A DNA stretch of 64,000 nucleotides from NCBI GenBank assembly GCA_963747405.1, contig CAVVFG010000007.1, positions 186,001-250,000 on the forward strand, given 5' to 3'. How positions within the stretch are numbered: the first letter of the stretch is position 1; each line of letters begins with the position of its first letter. The notes below the pieces were generated by a model, which had not been told where the DNA came from, searched no databases, and saw only the letters and a program-made list of their open reading frames with translations. The stretch comes from Fodinibacter sp963747405. Its GTDB lineage: Bacteria; Actinomycetota; Actinomycetes; Actinomycetales; Dermatophilaceae. Both the position numbers and the translations under genes were made by a program. Positions 1 to 8,947 of the stretch are shown in pieces.

Positions 1-1
1 G

Positions 2-643
2 CTGGCCGACGCGAAGGCACCCATCCACCTCACCGCGGCGACCACCGACCGGGCGGTCGCCGCGCAGTGGTTCACCGAGTTCGAGGGCGCCGGGCTCGAC
101 GGCCTGGTCGCCAAGCAGCTCGACGGAACCTACGAGCCCGACAAGCGCACGATGGCCAAGATCAAGCACGAGCGCACCGCCGACTGCGTCGTCGCCGGCT
201 ACCGCACCCACAAGAGCGGTGACGACCTCATCGGCTCCCTGCTGCTCGGCATCCACGACCGTGACGGCCAGCTCGTGTCGGTGGGCGTCATCGGCGCCTT
301 CCCGATGGCGCGGCGCAAGGAGCTCTTCGACGAGCTGCAGCCGCTGGTGACCGACTTCGATCACCACCCGTGGGCGTGGGCGCGCCAGGAGGAAGGCACC
401 CGCACCCCGCAGAACGCCGCCGGCAGCCGCTGGGCGGCCGGCAAGGACCTCTCGTTCACGCCGCTGCGCCCCGAGCGGGTCGTCGAGGTGCGCTACGACC
501 ACATGGAGGGGGTCCGCTTCCGGCACACCGCGCAGTTCGCCCGGTGGCGACCCGACAAGGACCCGGCCGCCTGCACCTTCGACCAGCTCGACGAGCCGGT
601 CTCGTACGACCTGTCCGAGGTGCTCAGCGGCGGCCGCGGGTGA
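2..643 (+). CDS. ligC: ATP-dependent DNA ligase, C-terminal part (cut by window edge)
   Basis: The frame is open from the first base, so the N-terminus and catalytic lysine lie outside. What remains holds ligase motif IV (GLDGLVAK, about residue 31) and motif V (MAKIKHE, about residue 51), followed by the OB-fold region with the 'LLLGIHDRDGQLVSVGVIGAFP' type strand pattern. This places it among monomeric ATP-dependent bacterial ligases of the LigC/LigD type, which seal nicks in repair and end joining. No polymerase or nuclease domain is visible in the fragment, and no ku gene is in view, so a LigC rather than LigD assignment is inference. It overlaps the next start by 4 nt (GTGA). Confidence 0.85.
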   Translation: MADAKAPIHLTAATTDRAVAAQWFTEFEGAGLDGLVAKQLDGTYEPDKRTMAKIKHERTADCVVAGYRTHKSGDDLIGSLLLGIHDRDGQLVSVGVIGAFPMARRKELFDELQPLVTDFDHHPWAWARQEEGTRTPQNAAGSRWAAGKDLSFTPLRPERVVEVRYDHMEGVRFRHTAQFARWRPDKDPAACTFDQLDEPVSYDLSEVLSGGRG

Positions 644-1821
644 CCGACGTCCCGGCCGGCGACCGGGCCCGTCGTGCACTGGTCGCCGCGACGGCGGTGG
701 GTGCGACCACCGCCGTGGCCTCGGGCGCGGGATCGGTCGCCGCCGCTGCCTGGTTCGCCCGGCGGGTGCTCACCCCCGACCGGCACCGCCCCGACGACGT
801 CGTCGTGCATGCCGTGGGCGCGTCGAGCGTCCTGCTGGGCAGCACCCCCGAGACCGTGGTGCCCGGGCGGTACGGTCTCTGGGTCGACAGCGGCTTCGGG
901 CACGCCCGGGTGGGTGACGTCGTGGCGGTCGACCCGGCATCCGGCACCGTCGAGCGGACCCTGCTCGGCATCGACCGCGGCGTCCTCGCCCCGGGCGGCG
1001 CCCGGTGGAACCCCTACTTCCACGGCGCACCACCCGACGAGTGCCTCGGTGTGCCCACCGAGCACGTCACGTGCGCCGGTGAGCTCGGCCCGATGCCGGC
1101 CTGGGTGGTTCCGCCCCCTGCTGCCGGGGCCGGGGAGCGCTGGGCGGTGCTGGTGCACGGGCGCGGTGCCCGTCCGGAGGAGACCATCCGCGCGATGCCG
1201 CCGCTGCTCGCACAGGGGTGGACCTGCCTGGTGCCGAGCTACCGCAACGACGAGGGAGTGCCGGCCGGGCCCGACGGCCGCTACGCCCTCGGGCTGTCCG
1301 AGTGGCGCGACGTCGAGGCGGCGGTCCGGTACGCCGTCGACCGCGGGGCTCGCGAGGTGCTGCTGATGGGCTGGTCGATGGGCGGCGCGATCGTGCTCCA
1401 GCTGCTCGACCGCTCGCCGTGGTCGACGGTGGTGTCCCGGGTCGTGCTCGACGCGCCGGTCATCGACTGGGGAGACGTGCTGGCCCACCACGCCCGGGCG
1501 CACCGGGTGCCGCCGCACGTCGGCTCGCTGGCCCGGGCCATGATGCGGCGCCGGTGGGGCCACCGGCTGGTGGGGGTGCACGAGAGCGTCGACCTGGCCC
1601 TCACCGACTGGGTGCGCCGAGGTGCCGAGCTGCACCACCCGGTGCTGCTCATCCACAGCGCCGACGACGACTTCGTCCCGTACGGCCCGTCGCGCGAGCT
1701 GGCGCAGGCCCGGCCCGACCTGGTCACCTTCGCGCAGTGGCACGTGGCTCGGCACTGCGCGGAGTGGAACACCGACCCCGAGCGGTGGGAGCGCCTGGTG
1801 GGTGGCTTCGCCGCGGGGTGA
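640..1821 (+). CDS. Membrane-anchored alpha/beta hydrolase
   Basis: About 393 residues from a GTG that overlaps the ligase stop codon, suggesting translational coupling. An N-terminal hydrophobic stretch (about residues 9-40) looks like a signal anchor. The hydrolase fold carries the nucleophile elbow GWSMGG with Ser at about residue 246, an HGRG-type oxyanion motif before it, a DD acid region near SADDDF and a late His in ARHCAEW. This is the serine hydrolase (DUF1749/BAAT-like) pattern; the substrate cannot be told. The pairing with a DNA ligase is not obviously functional. Confidence 0.8.
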   Translation: MTDVPAGDRARRALVAATAVGATTAVASGAGSVAAAAWFARRVLTPDRHRPDDVVVHAVGASSVLLGSTPETVVPGRYGLWVDSGFGHARVGDVVAVDPASGTVERTLLGIDRGVLAPGGARWNPYFHGAPPDECLGVPTEHVTCAGELGPMPAWVVPPPAAGAGERWAVLVHGRGARPEETIRAMPPLLAQGWTCLVPSYRNDEGVPAGPDGRYALGLSEWRDVEAAVRYAVDRGAREVLLMGWSMGGAIVLQLLDRSPWSTVVSRVVLDAPVIDWGDVLAHHARAHRVPPHVGSLARAMMRRRWGHRLVGVHESVDLALTDWVRRGAELHHPVLLIHSADDDFVPYGPSRELAQARPDLVTFAQWHVARHCAEWNTDPERWERLVGGFAAG

Positions 1822-1871
1822 CCGGCGAGCGGCGAACCCGTTGCTTATACCGGTTCGCGGCCTCGGGGGCC

Positions 1872-1889
1872 ATGGCTCGACCGGGCCAT
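1872..1889. promoter_or_regulatory. 18-bp palindrome, copy 1 (upstream of subtilase)
   Basis: Reads ATGGCTCGACCGGGCCAT, matching the consensus ATGGCCCGGTCGGGCCAT also seen at 14122-14139 and 28946-28963. It ends 21 nt before a -10-like TATAGC (1911-1916), so it would abut the -35 region of the subtilase promoter. An outer inverted repeat, TATACCGG (1846-1853) and CCGGTATA (1907-1914), brackets it. The binding protein is unknown. Confidence 0.5.
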
Positions 1890-1989
1890 ATCTCGCCTGG
1901 CGGCGTCCGGTATAGCGTGCGCGACTGGCGGCGGTTCGTCGCCGCTGGTGTGCCCGGGCGTCCTCCGGGCCCGTCCCGCCGGAGGCCAC

Positions 1990-4900
1990 GTGTCGCGTTC
2001 CGCCGCTCCCGCCCGCTTCGCCGCCATCGCCACGTCAGTGGCTGCCCTGGTGATGGGGTCCGTCCCGCTGGCATCGGCCGCCTCGGGGCCAGATCCTTCG
2101 GGCCTCACCGTGGCCGCGCAGCAGCCGACTCTCGCCTCGCAGTTCACGGTGGCGAAGTCGGTGACCGGGCGGCTGGCCAAGAGCGACCCGGCGCTGCTCA
2201 AGCGCACCGACGCGGCGCCGGTGAACGTGATGGTCAAGCTCGACCTCGACTCGGTCGCGTCGTACGCCGGTGGCGTCGAGGGCCTGGCCCCCACCAGCCC
2301 GGCCGCCACCGGAAAGTCGTTGGAGCGCAACGCGACTGCCGTGAAGGCCTACACCAAGCACGCGCACAAGGTGCTCGGGACCGCCGCCCGCGACATCGAG
2401 CGCTCGGTGCCCGCCGCACAGGTGGGCGACTCCTTCACCTCCGCCTACGGCGGACTCTCGGTGAAGCTGCCGGCCGACAAGGCCAAGGACCTGCTCGCCG
2501 TCCCGGGCGTCGTTGCGGTGCAGGCCGACTCCCTCGAGCGCACCCTGACCGACGCCAGCCCGCAGTTCGTCGGGGCGACCAAGGTGTGGCCCTCGCTCGG
2601 CGGCCCCAGGAAGGCCGGCCAGGGCGTGCTGGTGGGCGTGCTCGACAGCGGTGTGTGGCCCGAGCACCCGTCGTTCGTCGACCCCGGCATCCCCACGCCC
2701 GCCGGTGGTCCGTTCGGCTGTGACTTCGGGGACGGGAGCAGTCCCGCCCTCGGGGCCCCGTTCTCCTGCAACGACAAGCTGGTGGGTGCCCACGTCTTCC
2801 TCGACACCTATCTCGCGAACGTCGGCGCAGCGCCCGGCGAGTACTGCGCCACCACCGCCGGCCCCTGCTCGGCCCGTGACTCCGAGGGCCACGGCACGCA
2901 CACCGCCACGACGGCCGCCGGCAGCCCCGTGGCGCACGCGCCCGTGCTCGGCGTCGACCGCGGCCCGGTCAGCGGCATCGCGCCCGGCGCCTCGGTGATC
3001 GCCTACCGCATCTGCCTCGAGCAGGGCTGCTTCTCGTCCGACTCGGTCGCTGCGGTGCAGCAGGCGATCAAGGACGGGGTCGACGTCATCAACTTCTCGA
3101 TCAGCGGTGGTGCGAACGCCTACACCGACCCGGTCGAGCTCGCCTTCCTCGACGCGACGGCGGCCGGGATCAGCGTCAACGCCTCGGCCGGCAACTCCGG
3201 GCCCGGAGCGGGCACCGCCGACCACGCCGGCCCGTGGACCACGACCGTGGGCGCGTCCACCTCGAACCGCCACTTCCTCTCCACCCTCACCCTGACCGAC
3301 GCTGACGGCTCCACCTACTCCAAGGTCGGCTCCACGCTCACCTCGGGCGTCACCGGCGTCGACGTCGTGCGTGCCCAGGACGTGCCCGGCTACACCGGTG
3401 GGGCGACCTGCCTCACGCAGTTCCCGGCCGGGTCGCTCACCGGCAAGGTCGTTGTCTGCGAGCGCGGCACCAACGGCCGCGTCGAGAAGGGCTTCAACGC
3501 CCTGCAGGGCGGCGCCAGCGGGATGATCCTGTACAACCCGACCCGCAGCGACACCGAGACCGACAACCACTTCCTGCCCGCCATCCACCTCGAGGGTCCC
3601 AACGACGAGCTGCTCGCGTTCCTCGCTGCACACACCTCAGTGACCGCGACGTGGGCCACCGGGCAGAAGGCCGCCGTGCGTGGTGACGTGATGGCGGGCT
3701 TCAGCTCGCGCGGGCCGTCGGGCGACTTCATCAAGCCCGACATCACCGCACCGGGTGTGCAGATCCTCGCCGGCAACACGCCGACCCCCACCGCGGTGGC
3801 CTCGGGCCCGCCCGGAGAGCTGTTCCAGGCGATCGCCGGCACCTCGATGTCGAGCCCGCACCTGGCCGGCGCCTCGGCGCTGGTCAAGGCGGCCCACCCG
3901 AGCTGGACGCCGGGCCAGATCAAGTCGGCCCTGATGACCTCGTCGAGCCAGGACGTGCTCAAGGAGGACGGGGTCACCCCGGCCGACCCGTTCGACCGTG
4001 GCGCCGGCGCCCTGCGGGTCGACACCGCCGTGGCGGCCGTCGTGACCATCAGCGAGACCCCCGACGGCTTCCTCGCCTCGGCCGGCTCGCCCAAGGACCG
4101 GGTCGACCTCAACCTGCCGAGCATCCAGGCGAGCCCCCTGCCGGGGTCGCTCACGACCTACCGCACCCTGCAGAACGTCACCTCGAAGGCCCAGAAGTTC
4201 CGCGTCAGGGCGACCGGCACCAACGGCCTGAAGGTGACGGTCTCTCCCCGTGAGGTCGCGGTGCCGCCACGCAGCACCCGGCGCATCGCCGTCACCCTCG
4301 ACGGCACGGCGGCCCCCGACGGCTGGAGCTTCGGCCAGGTCACCCTCACCCCCGACGAGCGCCGGGCGCCCAAGGTGGTGCTGCCGGTCGCGGCCCGGGT
4401 CGCCGACGCCGAGGTGCCGATGACCCACACCTGCACGCCGACGACCCTCACCCGCAACCAGGACGCGCACTGCTCGGTGACGCTCACCAACACCGGTGCC
4501 GTGCCGGCCGACGTGACGCTCAGGCTGGATGCCGGCAAGCGGGTCGACGTCAGCGCCGTCAGCGCGCCGGCGACCGCCCGTCGCAACGGGTTCACCTGGT
4601 CGGGCAGCCTCACCGCGGCGCTCCCGCCGACGGTCACGTCGGTCTCGGCCGGCGGCAGCCCCTTCGGGTACGTGGCGCTGAGCGGCTTCGGGATCCCGGC
4701 AATCACCGGCATGGGCGACGAGACGATCGCCAACTTCAACGTGCCGGCGTTCTCGTACGGGTCGCAGACCTACACGCGGGTCGGGGTCGTGTCGAACGGG
4801 TACGTCGTCGTCGGCGGCGGCAACGCCGGCGACGTCGACTACGTCCCCCAGCCGATCCCGTCGACGACCCGGCCGAACAACATCGTGGCGCCGAACTGGA

Positions 4901-5334
4901 GCGACCTCAACCCCGCCGAGGGAGGTTCGATCCGGATCGGCGTCCTCGGCGACGGCACCGACAGCTGGCTCGTCGTCGACTACGAGAAGGTCGTCTACTG
5001 GGGAACGACGATCGAGAACTCGTTCCAGACCTGGTTCCAGCTCGGTGCCACCGAGGGTGTCTCGATCGCCAACTTCGTGGTCAACCCGGCGCCCGTCGGC
5101 TACGGGCTCAGCCAGGGCGCCGAGAACCGCGACGGCACCAGTGGTGCGACCTACACCGGCGGGTCCGGCGGCGACTGGACCGTCAACACCGCACCGCCGA
5201 CGCCCGGCGGCAGCGTCACGGTCACCTACGACGCGTCGAGCCGGAAGGCGGGCACCTACGTGCTGCTGCCCACGGCGACGACACCAGCGGTCAAGGGCAC
5301 GATCAGCAGGGGGCAGACGCTGACGGTGAGGTGA
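1990..5334 (+). CDS. Secreted S8 family serine peptidase (subtilase)
   Basis: About 1114 residues. GTG at 1990 is chosen because GGAGG lies 4 nt before it and it opens directly into a Sec signal peptide (RSAAPARF, hydrophobic core, ASA|AS). A prodomain (about 70-180) precedes the peptidase domain with Asp in LDSGVWPEH (about 219), His in GHGTHT (about 301), oxyanion Asn in AGNSGP (about 402) and Ser in GTSMSSPH (about 619). A protease-associated (PA) insert lies between Asn and Ser, as in cucumisin-like enzymes. The C-terminal third has fibronectin-III-like folds and a further beta-rich region. The role is extracellular protein degradation. The upstream 168 nt hold an 18-bp palindrome shared with two other exported-protein genes. 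Confidence 0.92.
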   Translation: MSRSAAPARFAAIATSVAALVMGSVPLASAASGPDPSGLTVAAQQPTLASQFTVAKSVTGRLAKSDPALLKRTDAAPVNVMVKLDLDSVASYAGGVEGLAPTSPAATGKSLERNATAVKAYTKHAHKVLGTAARDIERSVPAAQVGDSFTSAYGGLSVKLPADKAKDLLAVPGVVAVQADSLERTLTDASPQFVGATKVWPSLGGPRKAGQGVLVGVLDSGVWPEHPSFVDPGIPTPAGGPFGCDFGDGSSPALGAPFSCNDKLVGAHVFLDTYLANVGAAPGEYCATTAGPCSARDSEGHGTHTATTAAGSPVAHAPVLGVDRGPVSGIAPGASVIAYRICLEQGCFSSDSVAAVQQAIKDGVDVINFSISGGANAYTDPVELAFLDATAAGISVNASAGNSGPGAGTADHAGPWTTTVGASTSNRHFLSTLTLTDADGSTYSKVGSTLTSGVTGVDVVRAQDVPGYTGGATCLTQFPAGSLTGKVVVCERGTNGRVEKGFNALQGGASGMILYNPTRSDTETDNHFLPAIHLEGPNDELLAFLAAHTSVTATWATGQKAAVRGDVMAGFSSRGPSGDFIKPDITAPGVQILAGNTPTPTAVASGPPGELFQAIAGTSMSSPHLAGASALVKAAHPSWTPGQIKSALMTSSSQDVLKEDGVTPADPFDRGAGALRVDTAVAAVVTISETPDGFLASAGSPKDRVDLNLPSIQASPLPGSLTTYRTLQNVTSKAQKFRVRATGTNGLKVTVSPREVAVPPRSTRRIAVTLDGTAAPDGWSFGQVTLTPDERRAPKVVLPVAARVADAEVPMTHTCTPTTLTRNQDAHCSVTLTNTGAVPADVTLRLDAGKRVDVSAVSAPATARRNGFTWSGSLTAALPPTVTSVSAGGSPFGYVALSGFGIPAITGMGDETIANFNVPAFSYGSQTYTRVGVVSNGYVVVGGGNAGDVDYVPQPIPSTTRPNNIVAPNWSDLNPAEGGSIRIGVLGDGTDSWLVVDYEKVVYWGTTIENSFQTWFQLGATEGVSIANFVVNPAPVGYGLSQGAENRDGTSGATYTGGSGGDWTVNTAPPTPGGSVTVTYDASSRKAGTYVLLPTATTPAVKGTISRGQTLTVR

Positions 5335-5342
5335 CGCACGTG

Positions 5343-5368
5343 GCGGACGGGCCACTCGGCCCGCCCGC
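5343..5368. terminator. Hairpin between convergent subtilase and reductase genes
   Basis: CGGGCC/GGCCCG stem with ACTC loop, extended after one mismatch by GCGG/CCGC. It has no U-tract, as is common in actinobacteria. Its place between two converging genes suits a bidirectional terminator. Confidence 0.5.
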
Positions 5369-5383
5369 CCGGACGACTTCTCC

Positions 5384-6130
5384 TCAGCGCTGCCGAACGC
5401 GCCAGAGGCCGAGGAGCGTGCCAGCCTCCTCGACGAGCAACCGCGGCACCAGCGGGATGCCGCCCGCCCCACCGAGCGCTGCGCCGCTGGTGATCCGGGT
5501 GCCGTCGCCACCGACCAGGGTCGGGACGACCGACAGCGCCAGCTCGTCGACGACGCCGGCCTGCAGGGCCGCCGCGAGCAGGGTCGGGCCGCCTTCGCAG
5601 AGCACGTGCCGCAGGCCGTGCCCGGCCAGGGCGTGGAGGGCGGCGGGGAGGTCGACGGCGTCGTCACCGGCCACGAGCACGGCATCCGAACCGAGCCTGC
5701 GGCGGGCTGCGGCGAGCGCAGCGGTGCCGGCACCGGCGCAGGTGACCAGCAGCCCCGCCCCGCGCCCCTCGACCGGGCCAGCAAGACCCTCCGGCACCCG
5801 GGCCGACCCGCTGACCACGACCAGCGCCGGCGGGGTGGGGCGCCGCCGGGTCGGGGTGATGCGCTGGTAGCCCTCCGCCACAACGGTGCCCGAGCCGACG
5901 AGCACCGCGTCGCACAGGTCGCGCTGCAGGGCGAACACCCGGTTGTCGGGTGGGGTGTTGATGCTGCCGCTGCGGCCGTCGGCGCCGACCCCCGAGCCGT
6001 CGAGCGTGGAGACGAAGTTGGTGCGCACCCAACGGCGGCCGCGCGGGAACGCGTAGAGGCGGGCGAGCTCGGATGCCGTGACACGGGCACCGGGGTGCGC
6101 GGGGCGGCGGGGGTCGAGGAGGACGCGCAT
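5384..6130 (-). CDS. Pyrimidine reductase family protein (RibD C-terminal/DHFR-like)
   Basis: 248 residues starting at MRVLLDPRR. The domain is the RibD C-terminal reductase: WVRTNFVSTLDG near residue 41, NTPPDNRVF, GSGTVVAEGY, and the NADPH-site signature LCEGGPTLL near residue 182. In riboflavin synthesis this fold reduces the ribosyl side chain of a diaminopyrimidine with NADPH. There is no deaminase domain and no other rib gene nearby, so it may be a stand-alone paralogue acting on another substrate; actinobacteria often carry several. Confidence 0.85.
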   Translation of the reverse strand: MRVLLDPRRPAHPGARVTASELARLYAFPRGRRWVRTNFVSTLDGSGVGADGRSGSINTPPDNRVFALQRDLCDAVLVGSGTVVAEGYQRITPTRRRPTPPALVVVSGSARVPEGLAGPVEGRGAGLLVTCAGAGTAALAAARRRLGSDAVLVAGDDAVDLPAALHALAGHGLRHVLCEGGPTLLAAALQAGVVDELALSVVPTLVGGDGTRITSGAALGGAGGIPLVPRLLVEEAGTLLGLWRVRQR

Positions 6131-6224
6131 GGGTGCGAGTGTCGCAGCCGCCCTCCCACCCGGCCCTTCCACCCGGCACGTCCGCTCGCACCCACCGCGA
6201 CCGGCCGTCTGCAAGGATGCGGCG

Positions 6225-7253
6225 ATGGGCAAGGGATCGAAGGCCAAGGCCGCCACGAAGAGCACCAAGGGCAGCAGCGCCAAGCGGAAGGGCAAAGCGG
6301 GCGCACCTTCTCGGGCCGAGATCACCCCCGACCGCAACCTCTCGGGCAAGGCGGCCGAGAAGGCGGAGCGCAAGCGGGCCAAGGCCGCCGAGGCCCGCAG
6401 TGACGACGCGGTCGAGCCGGGCACCTGGGGCGACGCGCTGCGGGTCACGCCAGGCTTCGTTCTCGGCGAGCTCGACCCGCGCTCCACGCCCGGGTTCACC
6501 GGCGACAAGAAGGAGGGCAAGGAGGTCATGGGCGAGCTGCAGGCGCGGCTCGGCGACCTGCAGGAGCGGCTCTTCGCCGAGTCCAGGGGTGGCGGACAGC
6601 GCTCGCTGCTCCTCGTCATCCAGGGCATGGACACCTCGGGCAAGGGCGGGATCATGCGCCACGTCGTCGGCGCGGTCGACCCCCAGGGCGTGAACATCAC
6701 CTCGTTCAAGGCGCCCACCACGCAGGAGAAGCAGCACCGCTTCCTCTGGCGTATCCGCAACGCCCTGCCCCGGCCGGGGATGATCGGCGTGTTCGACCGC
6801 AGCCACTACGAGGACGTGCTCATCGTGCGGGTGCACGACCTCGTGCCGCGGGCCACCTGGAGGCGCCGCTACGCGCAGATCAACACCTTCGAGCAGGGCG
6901 TCGTCGACAGCGGCACCGTGATCGTCAAGGTGATGCTGCACATCTCGGGCGACGAGCAGAAGGCCCGCCTCGCCGAGCGCCTCGAGCGTGAGGACAAGCA
7001 CTGGAAGTTCAATCCCGGCGACATCGACGAGCGGGCGCACTGGGCCGACTACATGCAGGCCTACCAGGCCGCCCTGGAGCAGTGCTCGACCGACACCGCG
7101 CCGTGGTTCGTCGTGCCCGCCGACCGCAAGTGGTACGCCCGGCTCGCGGTCACCAACCTGCTGCTCGAGGCGCTCGAGGCGATGGACCCCCAGTGGCCGG
7201 CGGCCGACTTCGACGTCGAGGCGGAGAAGGAGCGGCTGGCCCTGACCCCCTGA
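6225..7253 (+). CDS. ppk2: PPK2 family polyphosphate:nucleotide phosphotransferase
   Basis: 342 residues; ATG preceded by AAGGA 7 nt away. The first ~60 residues are very Lys/Ala rich (GKGSKAKAATKS), likely disordered. The PPK2 core has Walker A QGMDTSGKGG (about residues 128-137), Walker B-like GVFDRSHYEDVL and the lid-like REDKHWKFNPGD. PPK2 enzymes transfer phosphate between polyphosphate and nucleotides; this GMDTSGKGG/DRSHYED subtype is usually annotated as a polyphosphate:nucleotide phosphotransferase. A second, shorter PPK2 of another subtype lies at 41545. The basic tail could bind polyphosphate or nucleic acid (inference). Confidence 0.9.
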   Translation: MGKGSKAKAATKSTKGSSAKRKGKAGAPSRAEITPDRNLSGKAAEKAERKRAKAAEARSDDAVEPGTWGDALRVTPGFVLGELDPRSTPGFTGDKKEGKEVMGELQARLGDLQERLFAESRGGGQRSLLLVIQGMDTSGKGGIMRHVVGAVDPQGVNITSFKAPTTQEKQHRFLWRIRNALPRPGMIGVFDRSHYEDVLIVRVHDLVPRATWRRRYAQINTFEQGVVDSGTVIVKVMLHISGDEQKARLAERLEREDKHWKFNPGDIDERAHWADYMQAYQAALEQCSTDTAPWFVVPADRKWYARLAVTNLLLEALEAMDPQWPAADFDVEAEKERLALTP

Positions 7254-7263
7254 CCCGGCTCAC

Positions 7264-8916
7264 TCAGGCGGGCAGGGCCCGTTCGAGGAGCAGTGACACG
7301 GCATCCGCCCCGACCGAGGCGCCGAGAGTGCCGAAGGTGCCGCCGTGGTCACCACCGAGCCGGCTCGCGACGAACGCGTCGGCGACCGGGCCGGGGGAGT
7401 GCCGCACCAGCAACGCCGCCTGCAGGGTCAGGGCGAGGCGCTCGACGAGCCGGCGAGCGCCCCACGGGGCGTCCGGCCCCAGCACGAGCGCGCCGGCCGA
7501 CTCGCACTCGTCGATCGCGGCGTCGAGCACCCGGTCGTGGCCGCGGGCGAGGGCCAGCTCCTTGCCCAGCGCTGCCAGGGATGCCGGCTCGCGGGTCAGG
7601 GCGCGCACGACGTCGAGCGCGTTGACGTTGCCCGAGCCCTCCCAGATCGAGTTCAGCGGCGCCTCGCGGTAGAGCCGGGCCAGGCCGTTCTCCTCGACGT
7701 AGCCGTTGCCGCCCAGGCACTCCAGCGCCTCGGCGACCATCGGCGCCGTGCGCTTGCACACCCAGAACTTGCCGAGCGCGACGCCCAGCCGGGACAGGTC
7801 GTCCTCGCCCGCATCGACGGCGTGGGCCAGCCGCATGGCCAGCACGGTGGCGGCCTCGCTCTCCAGGGCCAGGTCGGCGAGCACGTTGCGCATCAGCGGC
7901 TGGTCGACCAGCAGCGCCCCGAAGGCCGCGCGGTGGCGGGTGTGGTGCACCGCCCGGACCAGGGCCGCGCGCATCGTCGCGGCCGAGCCGAGCACGCAGT
8001 CGAGCCGGGTGGAGGCGACCATGCCGAGGATGGTGCGGATGCCGCGTCCCTCGCCGCCGACGCGCACCGCCCAGGCGCCGTCGAGCTCGATCTCGGACGA
8101 CGCGTTCGAGCGGTTCCCGAGCTTGTCCTTGAGGCGCTGGATCCGGATGTCGTTGCGGGTGCCGTCGTCGAGCACCCGGGGGAGCAGGAAGCAGCCGACG
8201 CCGACCCCGGTCTGCGCGAGCACGAGGAAGCCGTCGCTCATCGGCGCCGAGCAGAACCACTTGTGGCCGGTGAGCCGGTGGGTGTCGCCCTCGAGCGGGC
8301 CACCCGGGGCGGCGACCGCCCGGGTGGTGTTGGCCCGCACGTCGGAGCCGCCCTGCTTCTCGGTCATCCCCATCCCGAGCGTCAGTCCGGTCTTGGCCCG
8401 GTGGGGCGCGAGCACCGGGTCGTAGGCACGCGAGGCGAGCCCCGGCATCCACCGCTGCGCCACCGCCGGCTCGGCGGCCAGGGCCGGTGCCGCGGCGTAC
8501 GTCATCGACACCGGGCACAGGTGGCCGGCCTCGACCTGCGACCACACGGCGAAGCCGGCGGCACGGCGGGCGTGGGCGGCACTGGCGGCGGGCCGGGTCC
8601 ACGGCTCGGCGGTCAGCCCGTTGCCGACGGCCACCTCCATGAGGTCGTGGTAGGCCGGGTGGAACTCCACCTCGTCGACCCGCTCACCGGTGGGGGCGTG
8701 GGTGCGCAGCACCGGTGGCACCCGGTCGGCCGAGTCGGCCCACGACCTCGCCCGGGAGGTTCCGGCGAGCTCGCCGAGCGCGTCGAGCGAGGCGGCGCCG
8801 GCCGGGTCGCGCGGTGCCACCCACCGGTCCACGGCCTCGCTGAGGGCGGCGTCGCAGCGCAGCACGTTGAGCCCGCTGGGCGCCGGGACGACATTGGTGA
8901 CGACGTGGGTCCGCAC
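7264..8916 (-). CDS. AidB-like acyl-CoA dehydrogenase
   Basis: 550 residues, the length of the AidB subfamily rather than the usual ~380-residue dehydrogenases. The N-terminus THVVTNVVPAPSGLN resembles the THxVxNQ opening of AidB. The flavin/acyl region LTLGMGMTEKQGGSDVRANTT (about residue 190) and C-terminal LGGNGYVEE are clear. Escherichia coli AidB is induced by alkylation damage and binds DNA and FAD; here the name is by family only. Start GTG is supported by TAGCCT 6 nt upstream on the minus strand, a leaderless arrangement back to back with the yihY promoter. Confidence 0.88.
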   Translation of the reverse strand: MRTHVVTNVVPAPSGLNVLRCDAALSEAVDRWVAPRDPAGAASLDALGELAGTSRARSWADSADRVPPVLRTHAPTGERVDEVEFHPAYHDLMEVAVGNGLTAEPWTRPAASAAHARRAAGFAVWSQVEAGHLCPVSMTYAAAPALAAEPAVAQRWMPGLASRAYDPVLAPHRAKTGLTLGMGMTEKQGGSDVRANTTRAVAAPGGPLEGDTHRLTGHKWFCSAPMSDGFLVLAQTGVGVGCFLLPRVLDDGTRNDIRIQRLKDKLGNRSNASSEIELDGAWAVRVGGEGRGIRTILGMVASTRLDCVLGSAATMRAALVRAVHHTRHRAAFGALLVDQPLMRNVLADLALESEAATVLAMRLAHAVDAGEDDLSRLGVALGKFWVCKRTAPMVAEALECLGGNGYVEENGLARLYREAPLNSIWEGSGNVNALDVVRALTREPASLAALGKELALARGHDRVLDAAIDECESAGALVLGPDAPWGARRLVERLALTLQAALLVRHSPGPVADAFVASRLGGDHGGTFGTLGASVGADAVSLLLERALPA

Positions 8917-8922
8917 CCCTTC

Positions 8923-8941
8923 AGGCTACGGCGGTTACGGT
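8923..8941. promoter_or_regulatory. Back-to-back leaderless -10 hexamers for aidB-like and yihY-like genes
   Basis: Minus strand TAGCCT (8928-8923) ends 6 nt before the GTG of the dehydrogenase; plus strand TACGGT (8936-8941) ends 6 nt before the ATG of the YihY protein. The two divergent promoters share about 30 bp, so their -35 regions overlap the opposite transcription unit. The transcription start would be the first base of each start codon. Confidence 0.5.
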
Positions 8942-8947
8942 TGGCCC

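Noticed and set aside
2035..3633. Large antisense frame opposite the subtilase
   Set aside because: Translation is Gly/Arg/Val low-complexity without motifs; the plus strand has the full catalytic set.
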